A stretch of 38,603 nucleotides of DNA, from the NCBI GenBank assembly GCA_003597935.1, contig QZJT01000070.1, forward strand, positions 1 to 38,603. Direction: 5' to 3'. The stretch's first letter is position 1. Every line of letters begins with the position of its first letter. Under the pieces are notes generated by a model, which made no database searches, was not told where the DNA came from, and saw only the letters and a list, made by a program, of their open reading frames with translations. This DNA is from Phycisphaerales bacterium (GTDB lineage: Bacteria > Planctomycetota > Phycisphaerae > UBA1845). Below, one piece after another: positions 7,530 through 16,505 of the stretch. The position numbers were made by a program, and so were the translations under genes.

Positions 7530-7592
7530 GGTGCGTGGCGGCATCGGCGGCTTCTCTGAGCGAGCCGCGTGGCTTCAGCCCGCGCGGAGTCT
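7530..7592. repeat. Dispersed ~60-bp repeat, copy A (inverse of 37617-37680)
   Basis: Read on the minus strand, this starts agactccgcgcgggctgaag and continues with ccacgcg-ctcgctc and agccgccg. Nearly the same sequence occurs on the plus strand at 37617-37680. One frame of both copies translates to [10 protein letters not shown]. Copy A lies in the divergent gap between queF and the topoisomerase VI B gene. Confidence 0.8.
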
Positions 7593-7718
7593 GTCTCGGA
7601 ACGGCCTCGGCCGACGATAGAGCGGTCGCCGCAGTCGGTTAGGTCGAGTTTGGTTAGTCTTGGGGACATCCGCCGCGTCTGTCACGCACCCGCCGGAAAA
7701 CGCGGGCGGTTCCGCCGC

Positions 7719-7746
7719 TTGAAGGATGCCCTCAGCCTGCTACGAT
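7719..7746 (+). promoter_or_regulatory. Candidate sigma70-type promoter for the topoisomerase VI genes
   Basis: TTGAAG (7719-7724), a 16-bp spacer and TACGAT (7741-7746) lie 30 bp before the ATG at 7776. Each hexamer matches 4-5 of 6 consensus positions. Initiation a few bases downstream would give a leader of about 20-25 nt holding the GGGAG ribosome site. This is judged by eye only. Confidence 0.4.
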
Positions 7747-7775
7747 GATGAGGATACGGACAGGGAGCGCCACGG

Positions 7776-9746
7776 ATGGTGGAACAGGCCGACCGAGCCA
7801 GGCTCAGCGACGATCCAGCCGATCAACTGACTTTGCCGTTTTCGCGTCCGGCCGCGGCCGGCGCCGAAGCCGCCGTCGCGCAGGAGACCGCCAGCATCGA
7901 CAGCGCACGCTCAACGTCTCGCCGCTCCGCGGGCAGGGAACCCCGGCGCGCCACCGCCGAGTCGATGGCCCGGCAGCAGCGCGAGATCTCCGTCTCCGAG
8001 TTCTTTACCAAGAACCGCCACCTGCTGGGCTTCGACAACAAGCGCAAGGCCCTGCTGACCACCGTCAAGGAGGCCGTCGACAACAGCCTGGACGCCTGCG
8101 AGGAGGCCGGGATCCTCCCCGACGTGGACGTTCACATCCAGCAGCGCGACGAGGACCGCTTCCGCGTCACCGTCCGCGACAACGGGCCGGGCATCGTCAA
8201 ACAGCAGATTCCAAAAGTCTTCGGCCAACTGTTGTACGGGTCGAAGTTTCACCGGCTGAAAATGTCGCGCGGGCAGCAGGGCATCGGCATCTCCGCGGCC
8301 GGAATGTACGGCCTGATCACCACCGGCAAGCCCATCCGCATCGTCAGCCGGACCGGCCCGCGGGCCCAGGCCCACCAGTACAAGCTGGCGATCGACACGC
8401 AGAAGAACCGGCCCGACATCATCAGCGAGGAGACCGTCGAGGTCGACTGGCCCAGCGGCACCGAGGTGAGCATCGAGCTGGTGGCCACCTATCATCGCGC
8501 CCGCCAGAGCGTTGATGAGTACCTCGAACTGGTCGCGATCGCCAACCCCCACGCGCGGATCACCTATCATCCGCCCAACGGGACGGTCATCGACTATGCC
8601 CGCGGAACTGACGTGCTGCCGCCGCCGACGCGCGAGATCAAGCCGCACCCCTACGGCATCGAACTTGGCACGCTGATGAAGATGCTCAAGCAGACCGAGT
8701 GCAGGAAACTCGGCGCGTTCCTGCAGACGGAGTTTTCGCGCGTCAGTCCCGCCGTGGCGGCCAAGATCGTCGGGCAGGCCGGGCTGACCATGCAGACGTG
8801 GGTGAACTCGATCGACCCTCCCACGGCCGAGAAGCTCTACAAAGCCCTGCAGGCGGCCAGGCTGAAGGCCCCGCCCACCGACTGCCTGGCGCCGATCGGA
8901 GCCGAGGGGATCCTCCGCGGCATGACCAAGGGGATCAAGGCCGAGTTCTACACCGCCGTCACCCGGGATCCGGTCGTCTATCGCGGCAATCCCTTTCAGA
9001 TCGAAGTCGGCATCGCCTACGGCGGCGAACTGGGCGGCGACCGGCACGACGAGGACGTGGACGAAAAAGACCTCGACGTGCAGGCCCGCGTCATCCGTTA
9101 CGCCAACCGCGTGCCGCTGCTCTACCAGCAGGGGGCGTGTGCCACCTACAAGGCGGTGACCGACACGCGCTGGAACAACTACGGCCTGTCGCAGTCGGCC
9201 GGCGCGCTGCCGCGGGCGCCGATGGTGGTGTTGATCCACCTGGCCAGCGTCTGGGTGCCGTTCACGTCGGAGGGCAAGGAGGCGATCGCCGACTACGACG
9301 AGATACGCAAGGAGGTGCGGCTGGCTCTGTCGGAGTGCGGCCGCCGGCTGGGGTCGCTGCTGCGGCGTAAGAAGAAGAAGACCGACTTCAGCCGCCGCCG
9401 CGACGTGTTTCATCGTTACATCAACGAAGTCGTCGACGCGGCCCGGGCGATCGCGGTGATCAACAAGGACGAATTTCGCCGCAATCTGGTGCGGCTGGCG
9501 GAATCGCACACGGAGGCTGCCGACCTCGAGTTCGACGATACCGGGAGGGCGATCAAGCCGTCCGACGACGATGGCAACGGTCTCGGGCTGCCGGATACGG
9601 TGGTGGTGGCCCGTGACGAGGGCGAGGCGCCCGCTATGGATGAGTTGTTTGATACCGGCGCGACGGCAGCGGCCAAGGCGAACGTGAAGAGCAACGGCCG
9701 CAAAGAGGCCCCGGCGGCGAAGAAGAAAAGAGCACGCAAGAAATGA
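7776..9746 (+). CDS. top6B: DNA topoisomerase VI subunit B (GHKL ATPase)
   Basis: The product has 656 residues; ATG at 7776 with GGGAG about 9 nt upstream. After a ~65-residue N-terminal extension comes the GHKL ATPase fold: [20 protein letters not shown], the N-box [14 protein letters not shown] (Glu99, Asn103), the G1 box DNGPGI (Asp135) and the G2 box [11 protein letters not shown] (from 166). The H2TH and transducer regions follow, with the end of the core near [23 protein letters not shown] Lys-rich tail ends the protein. With subunit A it forms an A2B2 type IIB enzyme that relaxes and decatenates DNA using ATP. The family is universal in most archaea and present in plants, but scattered in bacteria. 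Both ATPase and transducer are intact and full length, so the gene looks functional. Confidence 0.95.
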   Translation: MVEQADRARLSDDPADQLTLPFSRPAAAGAEAAVAQETASIDSARSTSRRSAGREPRRATAESMARQQREISVSEFFTKNRHLLGFDNKRKALLTTVKEAVDNSLDACEEAGILPDVDVHIQQRDEDRFRVTVRDNGPGIVKQQIPKVFGQLLYGSKFHRLKMSRGQQGIGISAAGMYGLITTGKPIRIVSRTGPRAQAHQYKLAIDTQKNRPDIISEETVEVDWPSGTEVSIELVATYHRARQSVDEYLELVAIANPHARITYHPPNGTVIDYARGTDVLPPPTREIKPHPYGIELGTLMKMLKQTECRKLGAFLQTEFSRVSPAVAAKIVGQAGLTMQTWVNSIDPPTAEKLYKALQAARLKAPPTDCLAPIGAEGILRGMTKGIKAEFYTAVTRDPVVYRGNPFQIEVGIAYGGELGGDRHDEDVDEKDLDVQARVIRYANRVPLLYQQGACATYKAVTDTRWNNYGLSQSAGALPRAPMVVLIHLASVWVPFTSEGKEAIADYDEIRKEVRLALSECGRRLGSLLRRKKKKTDFSRRRDVFHRYINEVVDAARAIAVINKDEFRRNLVRLAESHTEAADLEFDDTGRAIKPSDDDGNGLGLPDTVVVARDEGEAPAMDELFDTGATAAAKANVKSNGRKEAPAAKKKRARKK

Positions 9747-9848
9747 GAATCGCAACGAGCCAGCGACCCGGTCCATGAAGCGAGCGAGGCCCATCCGAAC
9801 CGGGAGCGTAAGCGACCGGCCGGGGGCAGCGTGCCCCGGTTGAATCCA

Positions 9849-10988
9849 ATGGCAAAGACAAAGACCAAACCCACCGCACCGGAACGATCCAGCAAGCGCA
9901 AGAGCGACGCCGGCGAGAAGATCAAGGCGCTGGCGCTGAGCGTCGTCGACCAGGCCGAGCGCTCGGCCGACCCGTCGCTCGATATCCCCATCCGGGCCCT
10001 GTCCAACGTGTCCTTCAACCCGAAGACGCGCTACATCGAGATGGGCGGCAGCAAACAGTCGCGCAGCTTCTTCAACTTCGGCCAGGCCAAACGGTTCATG
10101 CAGACGCTGCTGGTGGCGTCGAAGTGCAAGGAACTGGTGGACGCCGGCAAGACCGCCAGCATCCGTCAGATCTATTATATGTCCAAGCACACCATCAAAG
10201 GCACCAATGAGAAGACCTTTGATGACCAGGCGGAGTCCGATCCGATCATCGAAGATCTGGAGGTTTCCATCGACACGCTGCGCGAGGAGCTTCACGTCTT
10301 CGCCAGCAACCGCGGGAACCTGGCCGGACCGATCACGCTGGTGGACGACGGCAACACGCTCGATTGTACGAGAATGGGCAGCGCTGGCTACGCCGTGCCC
10401 AGCATCGTCGAGCCGGACGCAGTGCAGTTCAAGAAGTGCGAGGCGAAGTTCATTCTGCACGTCGAAAAAGACACGGTCTGGCGGCGCTTCCATGAGGATC
10501 GTTTCTGGGACCAGCACCTGTGCATCATCTCCCACGGCGGCGGCCAGCCGGCCCGCGGGATGCGCCGCCTGCTGCACCGGATGCACCATGAATTGAAGCT
10601 CCCCGTCTACGTGCTGATGGACTGCGATCCCTGGGGATATTATATCTATTCGGTGATCAAGCAGGGTTCGATCAATCTGGCCTATGAGTCACGCCGCATG
10701 GCCGTGCCCGACGCGAAGTTCATCGGCGTCTCCAGTTTCGACTACGAGCGCTGCGGCCTCACCGACGACGTCAAGCTCGACCTGGACGCCAACGACGTCA
10801 AACGGGCGAAACAGATCCTCTCCTACCCCTGGTTCGAGGGCAAAAAACCGTGGGAGAAAGAGATCAGGAAGATGATCTCCAATGGCTTCAAGATGGAAGT
10901 CGAAGCCATGATCAACAAGCGGCTGACCTACCTGACGGAAGAGTACGTCCCGATGAAGCTGGCGGACAGGAAGCAGTGGCTGGATTGA
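9849..10988 (+). CDS. top6A: DNA topoisomerase VI subunit A (Spo11-like, DNA cleavage)
   Basis: The product has 379 residues from the ATG at 9849 (MAKTKTKPT); a GTG at 9831 would add six. Subunit A makes the staggered double-strand break by 5'-phosphotyrosine attachment. The winged-helix part carries SIRQIYYMSKHT, where the second Tyr (110) aligns with the Spo11 catalytic Tyr. The TOPRIM part carries Glu206 in FILHVEKDTVW and Asp258/Asp260 in MDCDPWG, the metal ligands. Length matches archaeal homologues. The 102-bp gap after subunit B contains a planctomycete-style repeat (accgggagcgtaagcgaccg), so the two are probably one operon though not tightly spaced. The stop lies 11 bp from the stop of the convergent TPR gene. 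Confidence 0.95.
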   Translation: MAKTKTKPTAPERSSKRKSDAGEKIKALALSVVDQAERSADPSLDIPIRALSNVSFNPKTRYIEMGGSKQSRSFFNFGQAKRFMQTLLVASKCKELVDAGKTASIRQIYYMSKHTIKGTNEKTFDDQAESDPIIEDLEVSIDTLREELHVFASNRGNLAGPITLVDDGNTLDCTRMGSAGYAVPSIVEPDAVQFKKCEAKFILHVEKDTVWRRFHEDRFWDQHLCIISHGGGQPARGMRRLLHRMHHELKLPVYVLMDCDPWGYYIYSVIKQGSINLAYESRRMAVPDAKFIGVSSFDYERCGLTDDVKLDLDANDVKRAKQILSYPWFEGKKPWEKEIRKMISNGFKMEVEAMINKRLTYLTEEYVPMKLADRKQWLD

Positions 10989-10999
10989 TGCGATCGACG

Positions 11000-13330
11000 C
11001 TACGGCCGCCACAACTGGCGCCGCTGATAGGCGTCCCGCTGGGCCTCCAGGCGGTCGGCCCAGGCGGGGCGATCCGCGCCGGTGGCGCCGAGTCGAGCAT
11101 CCAGCGTCGCCACGGCCGCGTCGAAGTCTCCCAGCGCCGCCTGGGCTGCGGCCAGGGATTCGTCGGCTGCAATGCTCCCGCCTTCCGACAGCTCTACGGC
11201 GCGGCGAGCCAGGCGCAGCGCCTGCTGCGGATCGCGGCAGGCGGGGTCGTTCGACGTCGCCAGCACCCAGGCCAGCTTGGCGTGGATCAGCACGTGATCG
11301 GGATCGGCGGTCAGCCCGCTTCGCAGCGCCGCAATCGCGCCGGCCTCCTCGCCCGACTCCGCCCGCGCCACCGCCAGGCCATACCAGGCGTCGACGACCA
11401 TCGCCGCGGTCTTTTCCCCCCCCCGGACCGTGACGATCTGAAAGTGGCGGCCGGCCTCCGCGTACCGCCCCTGGCGGGCCAGCAGGTTCGCATACGCATA
11501 GTGAGCGTCGGCGGCCAACGGCACGGCCTCGAAGAGGGCGGCGTAGGCACGATCGGCCTCGTCGAACTTCCCGGCCGTGCCCAGGACGTGGGCCAGGCCG
11601 CGCAGGGCGTCCTCGTCGGACGGCTGGATGGCCAGGGCGTCGCGGTAGTGCCGCTCGGCCGCGTCGAGGTCGCCCAGGTCGGCGGCGCACAGCCCGGCGC
11701 CGACGTGGGGTGCGAGCATGTCCGGGCGCAGCAGGATCGCCCTGTCGTAGTACTCGGCCGCACGGCGGATCAGGTCCAGGTCGCCGGTGACCGTGGCCTG
11801 CCGCCTCAGCGCCCCCGCCAGCCCGGACCAGCCTTTGGGGTGCTGCGGGTTGTTCTCGATCATGTGCGTCCACAGCGACTCCGGCGTGCGCCACACGCGG
11901 ACCTGGGCGCGCGTCATCGCCGCCAGCAACAGCGTCGCGGCGATCACGGCCACCGCGATAGGCGCGGCGGACGCCCTCGTCCGCCGCCGCTGCCGCACGA
12001 TCGCCGCCACCCCCGAACCCGCGACGATCGCCCAGGGCATCATGGAAAGATACGTGTACCGGTCCGCGGCCATTTGCGGACCGCTCTGGGCCACACCCAG
12101 CACCGGCGATACCAGCGCGACGTAGCAGCCCAGCGCCACCGCCACCGCCGGGCATCGGCGCCGCCACGTCCACGCGGCCGCGGCCAGCGCGAAGACCAGC
12201 GCGGCGCTGACCAGGACGCGCGCGTCCCAGGGCGATGCCTCGTCGGGCCATTCATACAGCGGCAGCAGCGTCGCCGGCCAGACCGACTTGCCAACGTAGA
12301 ACGCCAGCCCGAACAGCGCCTGGGCGATGCGTGAGCTGAGATCGTGTTCAGCCAGTGACCGCATCGCCCCGGCGTCGCGCTGCGCCCAGATCGCCGTCAT
12401 GGCGAACACGCCCGCCGGGGCCGCGTACAGGACCTTCTCCAGCAGCACCCGGCCGAGCGAGCCACCGTGCCTTCGGCGGCGCTGATCGCCGGTAAAGGTC
12501 CCCACTGCGCCCGAACCTTCAGCCGAAGCGGCAGCGGAAGGTACTCCCGAGCGCACGCTGCGTCCGGACCGCCGCAGTCGTCGGAGCGGATACACGTCCA
12601 GCATCAGCAGTACGGCCGGGAGCGGAACACCCGCGGCCTTCGACAGCAGCGACAGCACGTAGCAGATCCACGATCCGGCGAGCATCCGCGCCCGCCCGTG
12701 TCCGTCGCCGGCCGTCGCCTGTCGCAGGTAGAGCCAGACCGCCGCCATCAGCCACGCGCCGCTGAGCACGTCGCGGCGCTCGGTGGCCCAGGCGACCGAC
12801 TCGACCCTCAGCGGGTGTACGGCGAACAGGAGCGCCGCCGTCAAAGCGCCGGCTACCGTGAACAGCGAACCATCCTCACGCCCGTCACGGAGCGACTGTG
12901 TGCGTTTCGACTCGACGCCCGATCCCGTTGCCCCGCCACGGGCCGCCGTGGCCAGCAGTTCCCGGCTGACGAGGTAGAAGAACACCGCCGTGATGACGTG
13001 CAGGGCCAGATTGGTGAGGTGTACGCCGGTGGCGGACACGCCCCCCCACACGGCCGCGTCCACCGCGTACGACATCCAGGTCAGCGGCTGATAGTGCCCG
13101 GCGTGGCTGGTCGTGAACATCCAACGCAGCCGCTCGACATCGAAACCGCGATAGTGCGGGTTATCGACAATGACCTCGAAGTCGTCCCAGTTGACGAACT
13201 CGTTGTCGAGCACGCCCAGGAAGGCCACGACCGTCACCAGAATGAGCACGGCGACGGCACGGAGGTCCGTCAGCCACGGTCCCGTCCGGTCCGGTCGCGT
13301 TGCGCCGATGTGCAGGGCGTGTCTGACCAT
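11000..13330 (-). CDS. TMTC-like polytopic membrane protein with C-terminal TPR repeats
   Basis: The product has 776 residues from the ATG at 13330; the frame upstream is repeat sequence. The N-terminal ~430 residues are membrane helices with the family marks NEFVNWDDFEVIVDNPH (acidic pair in the first outer loop), HYQPLTWMSYAVD, HLTNLALHVITAVFFYLV, HPLRVESVAWATERRDVLSG and LLSKAAGVPLPAVLLMLDVYPL. The remaining part is TPR-like (YYDRAILLRPDMLAPHVGAG, HYRDALAIQPSDEDALRGLA and further units). The plan matches human TMTC1-4, GT-C O-mannosyltransferases, and a large group of planctomycete and verrucomicrobial proteins of unproven activity. A role in glycosylating exported proteins is inference. 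A nine-G run (coding strand) is at 11416-11424. Confidence 0.85.
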   Translation of the reverse strand: MVRHALHIGATRPDRTGPWLTDLRAVAVLILVTVVAFLGVLDNEFVNWDDFEVIVDNPHYRGFDVERLRWMFTTSHAGHYQPLTWMSYAVDAAVWGGVSATGVHLTNLALHVITAVFFYLVSRELLATAARGGATGSGVESKRTQSLRDGREDGSLFTVAGALTAALLFAVHPLRVESVAWATERRDVLSGAWLMAAVWLYLRQATAGDGHGRARMLAGSWICYVLSLLSKAAGVPLPAVLLMLDVYPLRRLRRSGRSVRSGVPSAAASAEGSGAVGTFTGDQRRRRHGGSLGRVLLEKVLYAAPAGVFAMTAIWAQRDAGAMRSLAEHDLSSRIAQALFGLAFYVGKSVWPATLLPLYEWPDEASPWDARVLVSAALVFALAAAAWTWRRRCPAVAVALGCYVALVSPVLGVAQSGPQMAADRYTYLSMMPWAIVAGSGVAAIVRQRRRTRASAAPIAVAVIAATLLLAAMTRAQVRVWRTPESLWTHMIENNPQHPKGWSGLAGALRRQATVTGDLDLIRRAAEYYDRAILLRPDMLAPHVGAGLCAADLGDLDAAERHYRDALAIQPSDEDALRGLAHVLGTAGKFDEADRAYAALFEAVPLAADAHYAYANLLARQGRYAEAGRHFQIVTVRGGEKTAAMVVDAWYGLAVARAESGEEAGAIAALRSGLTADPDHVLIHAKLAWVLATSNDPACRDPQQALRLARRAVELSEGGSIAADESLAAAQAALGDFDAAVATLDARLGATGADRPAWADRLEAQRDAYQRRQLWRP

Positions 13331-13352
13331 AGAGGACTTCGTACACCACGCA

Positions 13353-13431
13353 GTGTGGCGCCGGCTTCCAGTCGGTGTCTGTGGCCTTCCTGGCCATACG
13401 AATCGCAGCCCACACTGCTCACCGGCAAGAT
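13353..13431. repeat. Dispersed ACCGG palindromic repeat, second copy group
   Basis: gtggcgccggcttccagtcg followed by gtg, and a little further caccggcaagatgccggtg, match the family at 4058-4110. It lies between the divergent TPR and lipoprotein genes, directly before the 23-bp tandem repeat. Confidence 0.55.
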
Positions 13432-13523
13432 GCCGGTGCCACACGCGCCCCGGCGCCGGTGCCACACGCGCCCCGGCGCCGGTGCCACACGCGCCGTGGC
13501 GCCAGCGCGACACGCGCCGGCCC
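13432..13523. repeat. 23-bp tandem repeat, about four units, in a divergent gap
   Basis: Units start at 13432, 13455, 13478 and 13501; each begins gccggtgccacacgcgcc, the last one being degenerate. The 23-bp period is not a multiple of three, so it is not in-frame coding repeat. It fills about a third of the 290-bp region between the divergent TPR and lipoprotein genes. No other clear signal is seen there apart from the lipoprotein ribosome site. Confidence 0.85.
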
Positions 13524-13620
13524 GGCATTGTGGCGGCGTCGCCGTCATTCGCCAATGATTCGCGCCGCGGCGCGCCGATATCCTGTCGATACGGGCCGTG
13601 CTCGACCTGGAGGAGGCAGG

Positions 13621-16326
13621 ATGACGCTCCGACACCCGTTTGGACGACTCGGATCGATCGCAGTCCTTGCGGCGCTGGCCCTGCAGGGCGGTTGCGTCGA
13701 CATGACGCCGCAGGAACCCGATCCTGACGACCCGGCCCAGCGTATCGTCGATCGCCCGGGCAGCGGCGCCGCCCGTGTGTCCGGCGTGGTGCTCTCGGCG
13801 ACGTCTGAAGACGTGCTGCCGATCGGCGGCGTGCTCATCATCCTGGGCGACGCCTCGGCCGTGTCGCGGGTGGACGGAACGTTCGATCTTCTCAGCGTAC
13901 CGGGTGGCAGCCAGCCGCTGGTGGTGGACGGAAGCCATCTGGTCGCAGGAGACGGCCGATACGGACAGTTCGTCTCCCGCGTCGAGGTCGAGGACCAGAA
14001 ACAGGTCCAACTCGAACAGCCCGTGTACATCCCGTTCGTACCCGATGCGGCGTTGCAGCCGGTCAGCCTGGAGCGCGAGGCCACCATCACCGGTCCCGAC
14101 GGCGTCACGTTGACCATCCCGCCGGCCGGCGCCCGCGTCGACGGCGAAGCCTGGGACGGGCGGCTGGCGATCATCGCGATCCCGCCCGAACGGGTACCCT
14201 GGCCTCTGCCGGACGCTCTTGCGGACTCCTCAGTGAAGCTGCTCACGATTCAGCCGGCGGGCATCGAGTTTCCCGTGCCCGCCCGGCTGACGATCGACGA
14301 CGGCGGCGCCGGCGACGCCGGCGCGTTGATGCTGCTGACGCTCGACCCGGCCAGCGGGGCCTACGTGGACCGGGCGCTGCTGGAAGGCTCGGTGGGCGCC
14401 TTTCGCACCAGGCTGGGCGGCGTAGAGGGCGGCGGCTGGCACGTGCTGACCCGCCCGCGCGTCTCGGTCATCGCCCCCTGCCCGGCGCGGACCGCCGAAG
14501 CGGAATCCGCCTGCCTGCGGGCCTGGATGGACGCGGTCGATGCCTTCTCCGTCGTGCCCCCCCCCGCAGCGCCGGGCGCGGACGTGCCGCTGGCGACGCT
14601 GGGCGAGGCGATGGCGCTGGCGCCGCGATCGGCCGCCGAGGCGAGGACCATCATCCGCGCCGTCACCGAAGATTACAACGTAGTCCGGGCCGTGACCTCC
14701 GCGGCGGATGGCGTCTATCGCGGAATGTCCGAACTGGACGGCCTGGGCGCCGGGATCGAGGCGGCGTTTCTGGCCTGCGCGGAGGTCACCGCCTGCGGCG
14801 GCTCGCCCGGCCGCGGGGCGCTGGATGAGGCGCTGGCTCAGGTGCAGGAGAACGCCGCCGCCTTTGCGCCGCCGTACGCGCGCCTGGCCGCGGCCACCGC
14901 GGCGCTTAGCCCCTACTTCTCCCGGCCGCAGGATCTCGACGATGCCGCTTTGGCGGCCTATCGGGTTGACGCTGACGCATTCGTGCAGGCGCTGGCCGCG
15001 TTCGGCTCGTCAGCCGCGCCGATGGCAGCCTATGACGCCCTGATCGTCACCCGCCGCGAGGTCGAACGGGCGCTTCTGGCCCAGCGAGCCGCGTTCAGCC
15101 GCCCGGCCGAGAGCGACGAAGCCGCGCCGGTATCCGTGGCCGGCATCTGCACAGATGAGGGGACGCGCTCCTACGGCCTGGTGGCTGCGGGCATGGCGTC
15201 GATCCAACTGACGCCCATCGACCCGGAATCGTCCGAGGCGTGCGTGTTCGTCGCGATGGATGCCGGCAACGAACGCGTCAGCCGTCCCATCCTGCAGTCG
15301 TCACTCCTGGCGGGAACGTCCATGCCGATCACGCTGGCGCTCGATCGGCGGCTCACACGGGCGTCCTACGTCGACGGCACGCCGGTGGCGGGCGAGTTGG
15401 ATCCCGAGTCGCCGGTACACGTCTGGTCGTTCGACGCGCTGGAGCGGGACGGCGTCGACGTGGCGTTCGTCTCGGACGGCGCGGCCGCGATCGGCGTCAC
15501 GACGGGCGCTTCACCGCCGCACATCCTGCGCCGCGGCGGCTTCCACGTCTCCAACCTGCCGGGCGACGGGTCGCGGGCGCTGCACGTCATCGCGCTGGAG
15601 CCGGACCGCAAGCTACCCTATGCCTTCACGGCCGCCCTCGACGCACCGCGCTTCGAGTTCGGCCAACCGGTGCGCGGGACGTTCGACATCATGCGGCGGG
15701 CGGAAGTGGTGCTCTTCCAGGCGGAGGCGGGCGACCGGGTCACCGTCGAGCGCACCTGCTGCGACAACGGCCGGCCCAACGCCGCATTCAGCGTCTTCGA
15801 CCCCGTCGGCGTGCAGTTGACACCCATCGACGCCAATCAGCCGGAGCCGGGAACGGGCGCCGAGAGTTTTCTGATCGAATCGCCGGGCGTCCATCGGGTC
15901 CTCCTCTCGGCTGCGGAGGGCGCCTTCGGCGATTACGAACTCGTCGTCCGGAGGGCGGCGGTGGAGCCACCGAGGAAAGTGCCGTTCGATGAGACGATCC
16001 AGGCGGAGTTCGCTCATCCCGGCGCGGCCGCGGTGTTCGCGTTCACCGGCGCGGCCGGGCAGCGCATCGCCATCGAAGGCGTCTCCACCACCGGTCCGGA
16101 AGCCGTCGCCGTAACGGTCATCGCCCCGGACGGCACGCGGATTCTCCAGTCCACGCTCCTGTACTTCGACGACAGCTCCTTCGCCCGCCGCACCTTCGAT
16201 CTACCCGCGGATGGCGTGTACACGCTGTCGCTGACGGTGCCCTTGCTGGCGGACATGCAAACCGGCTCGGTCGAGTTTCGGCTGACGGCGGTGGCCGGCG
16301 ATGATGATCCGACGCCGGTCCACTGA
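13621..16326 (+). CDS. Large exported (lipo)protein with carboxypeptidase-regulatory-like and PPC-like domains
   Basis: The product has 901 residues; ATG at 13621 with GGAGG about 7 nt upstream. The first 25 residues are a signal peptide ending LALQGGC; Cys25 may be lipidated, although Gln at -3 is unusual for a lipobox. About residues 45-140 resemble a carboxypeptidase-regulatory-like beta domain (SGVVLSATSEDVLPIGGV, VDGTFDLLSVPGG). About 150-285 is a ZU5-like block (TITGPDGVTLTIPPAGARV). A helical middle part (about 285-560) is not recognised. Two PPC-like beta domains end the protein (about 660-790 and 785-900), each with a GDRV/GQRI...F.V..P.G pattern. PPC domains occur at the C-terminus of secreted hydrolases and surface proteins. 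No enzyme active site is visible, so it is probably a surface structural or binding protein. A nine-C run lies at 14557-14565. Confidence 0.75.
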   Translation: MTLRHPFGRLGSIAVLAALALQGGCVDMTPQEPDPDDPAQRIVDRPGSGAARVSGVVLSATSEDVLPIGGVLIILGDASAVSRVDGTFDLLSVPGGSQPLVVDGSHLVAGDGRYGQFVSRVEVEDQKQVQLEQPVYIPFVPDAALQPVSLEREATITGPDGVTLTIPPAGARVDGEAWDGRLAIIAIPPERVPWPLPDALADSSVKLLTIQPAGIEFPVPARLTIDDGGAGDAGALMLLTLDPASGAYVDRALLEGSVGAFRTRLGGVEGGGWHVLTRPRVSVIAPCPARTAEAESACLRAWMDAVDAFSVVPPPAAPGADVPLATLGEAMALAPRSAAEARTIIRAVTEDYNVVRAVTSAADGVYRGMSELDGLGAGIEAAFLACAEVTACGGSPGRGALDEALAQVQENAAAFAPPYARLAAATAALSPYFSRPQDLDDAALAAYRVDADAFVQALAAFGSSAAPMAAYDALIVTRREVERALLAQRAAFSRPAESDEAAPVSVAGICTDEGTRSYGLVAAGMASIQLTPIDPESSEACVFVAMDAGNERVSRPILQSSLLAGTSMPITLALDRRLTRASYVDGTPVAGELDPESPVHVWSFDALERDGVDVAFVSDGAAAIGVTTGASPPHILRRGGFHVSNLPGDGSRALHVIALEPDRKLPYAFTAALDAPRFEFGQPVRGTFDIMRRAEVVLFQAEAGDRVTVERTCCDNGRPNAAFSVFDPVGVQLTPIDANQPEPGTGAESFLIESPGVHRVLLSAAEGAFGDYELVVRRAAVEPPRKVPFDETIQAEFAHPGAAAVFAFTGAAGQRIAIEGVSTTGPEAVAVTVIAPDGTRILQSTLLYFDDSSFARRTFDLPADGVYTLSLTVPLLADMQTGSVEFRLTAVAGDDDPTPVH

Positions 16327-16456
16327 TCCGAACCATCGGGTGAGGCTCAGCCACAACCGGATCCAGCAGGCGGCCCACGCGTAGGGCGCCCGGCTGGGAG
16401 GGGTCCACCCGTGCGCGGTGCTGGTAGGCGCGACCGCCACGCCGGCTTTACAGAAA

Positions 16457-16496
16457 CCGACAAATAATCGTCCGCCGCTATATAACTACTGATATA
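16457..16496 (+). promoter_or_regulatory. Candidate padR promoter with overlapping palindromic operator
   Basis: CCGACA (16457-16462), an 18-bp spacer and TATAAC (16481-16486) could form a promoter. Over the -10 box lies the inverted repeat TATAT (16479-16483), 8-nt spacer, ATATA (16492-16496). PadR-family operators are typically short inverted half-sites with an 8-nt spacer (ATGT-N8-ACAT in classic cases). The half-site here differs, but spacing and position fit autorepression of the gene at 16506. The stretch is also strikingly A/T-rich for this window. Confidence 0.4.
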
Positions 16497-16505
16497 CTGG
16501 ATCGC

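Noticed and set aside
7911..10589. Long open frame of 892 codons on the minus strand
   Set aside because: It lies entirely opposite the two topoisomerase VI genes, has no domain character and is rich in Arg, Ala, Gly and His, as expected for an antisense frame in high-GC DNA.
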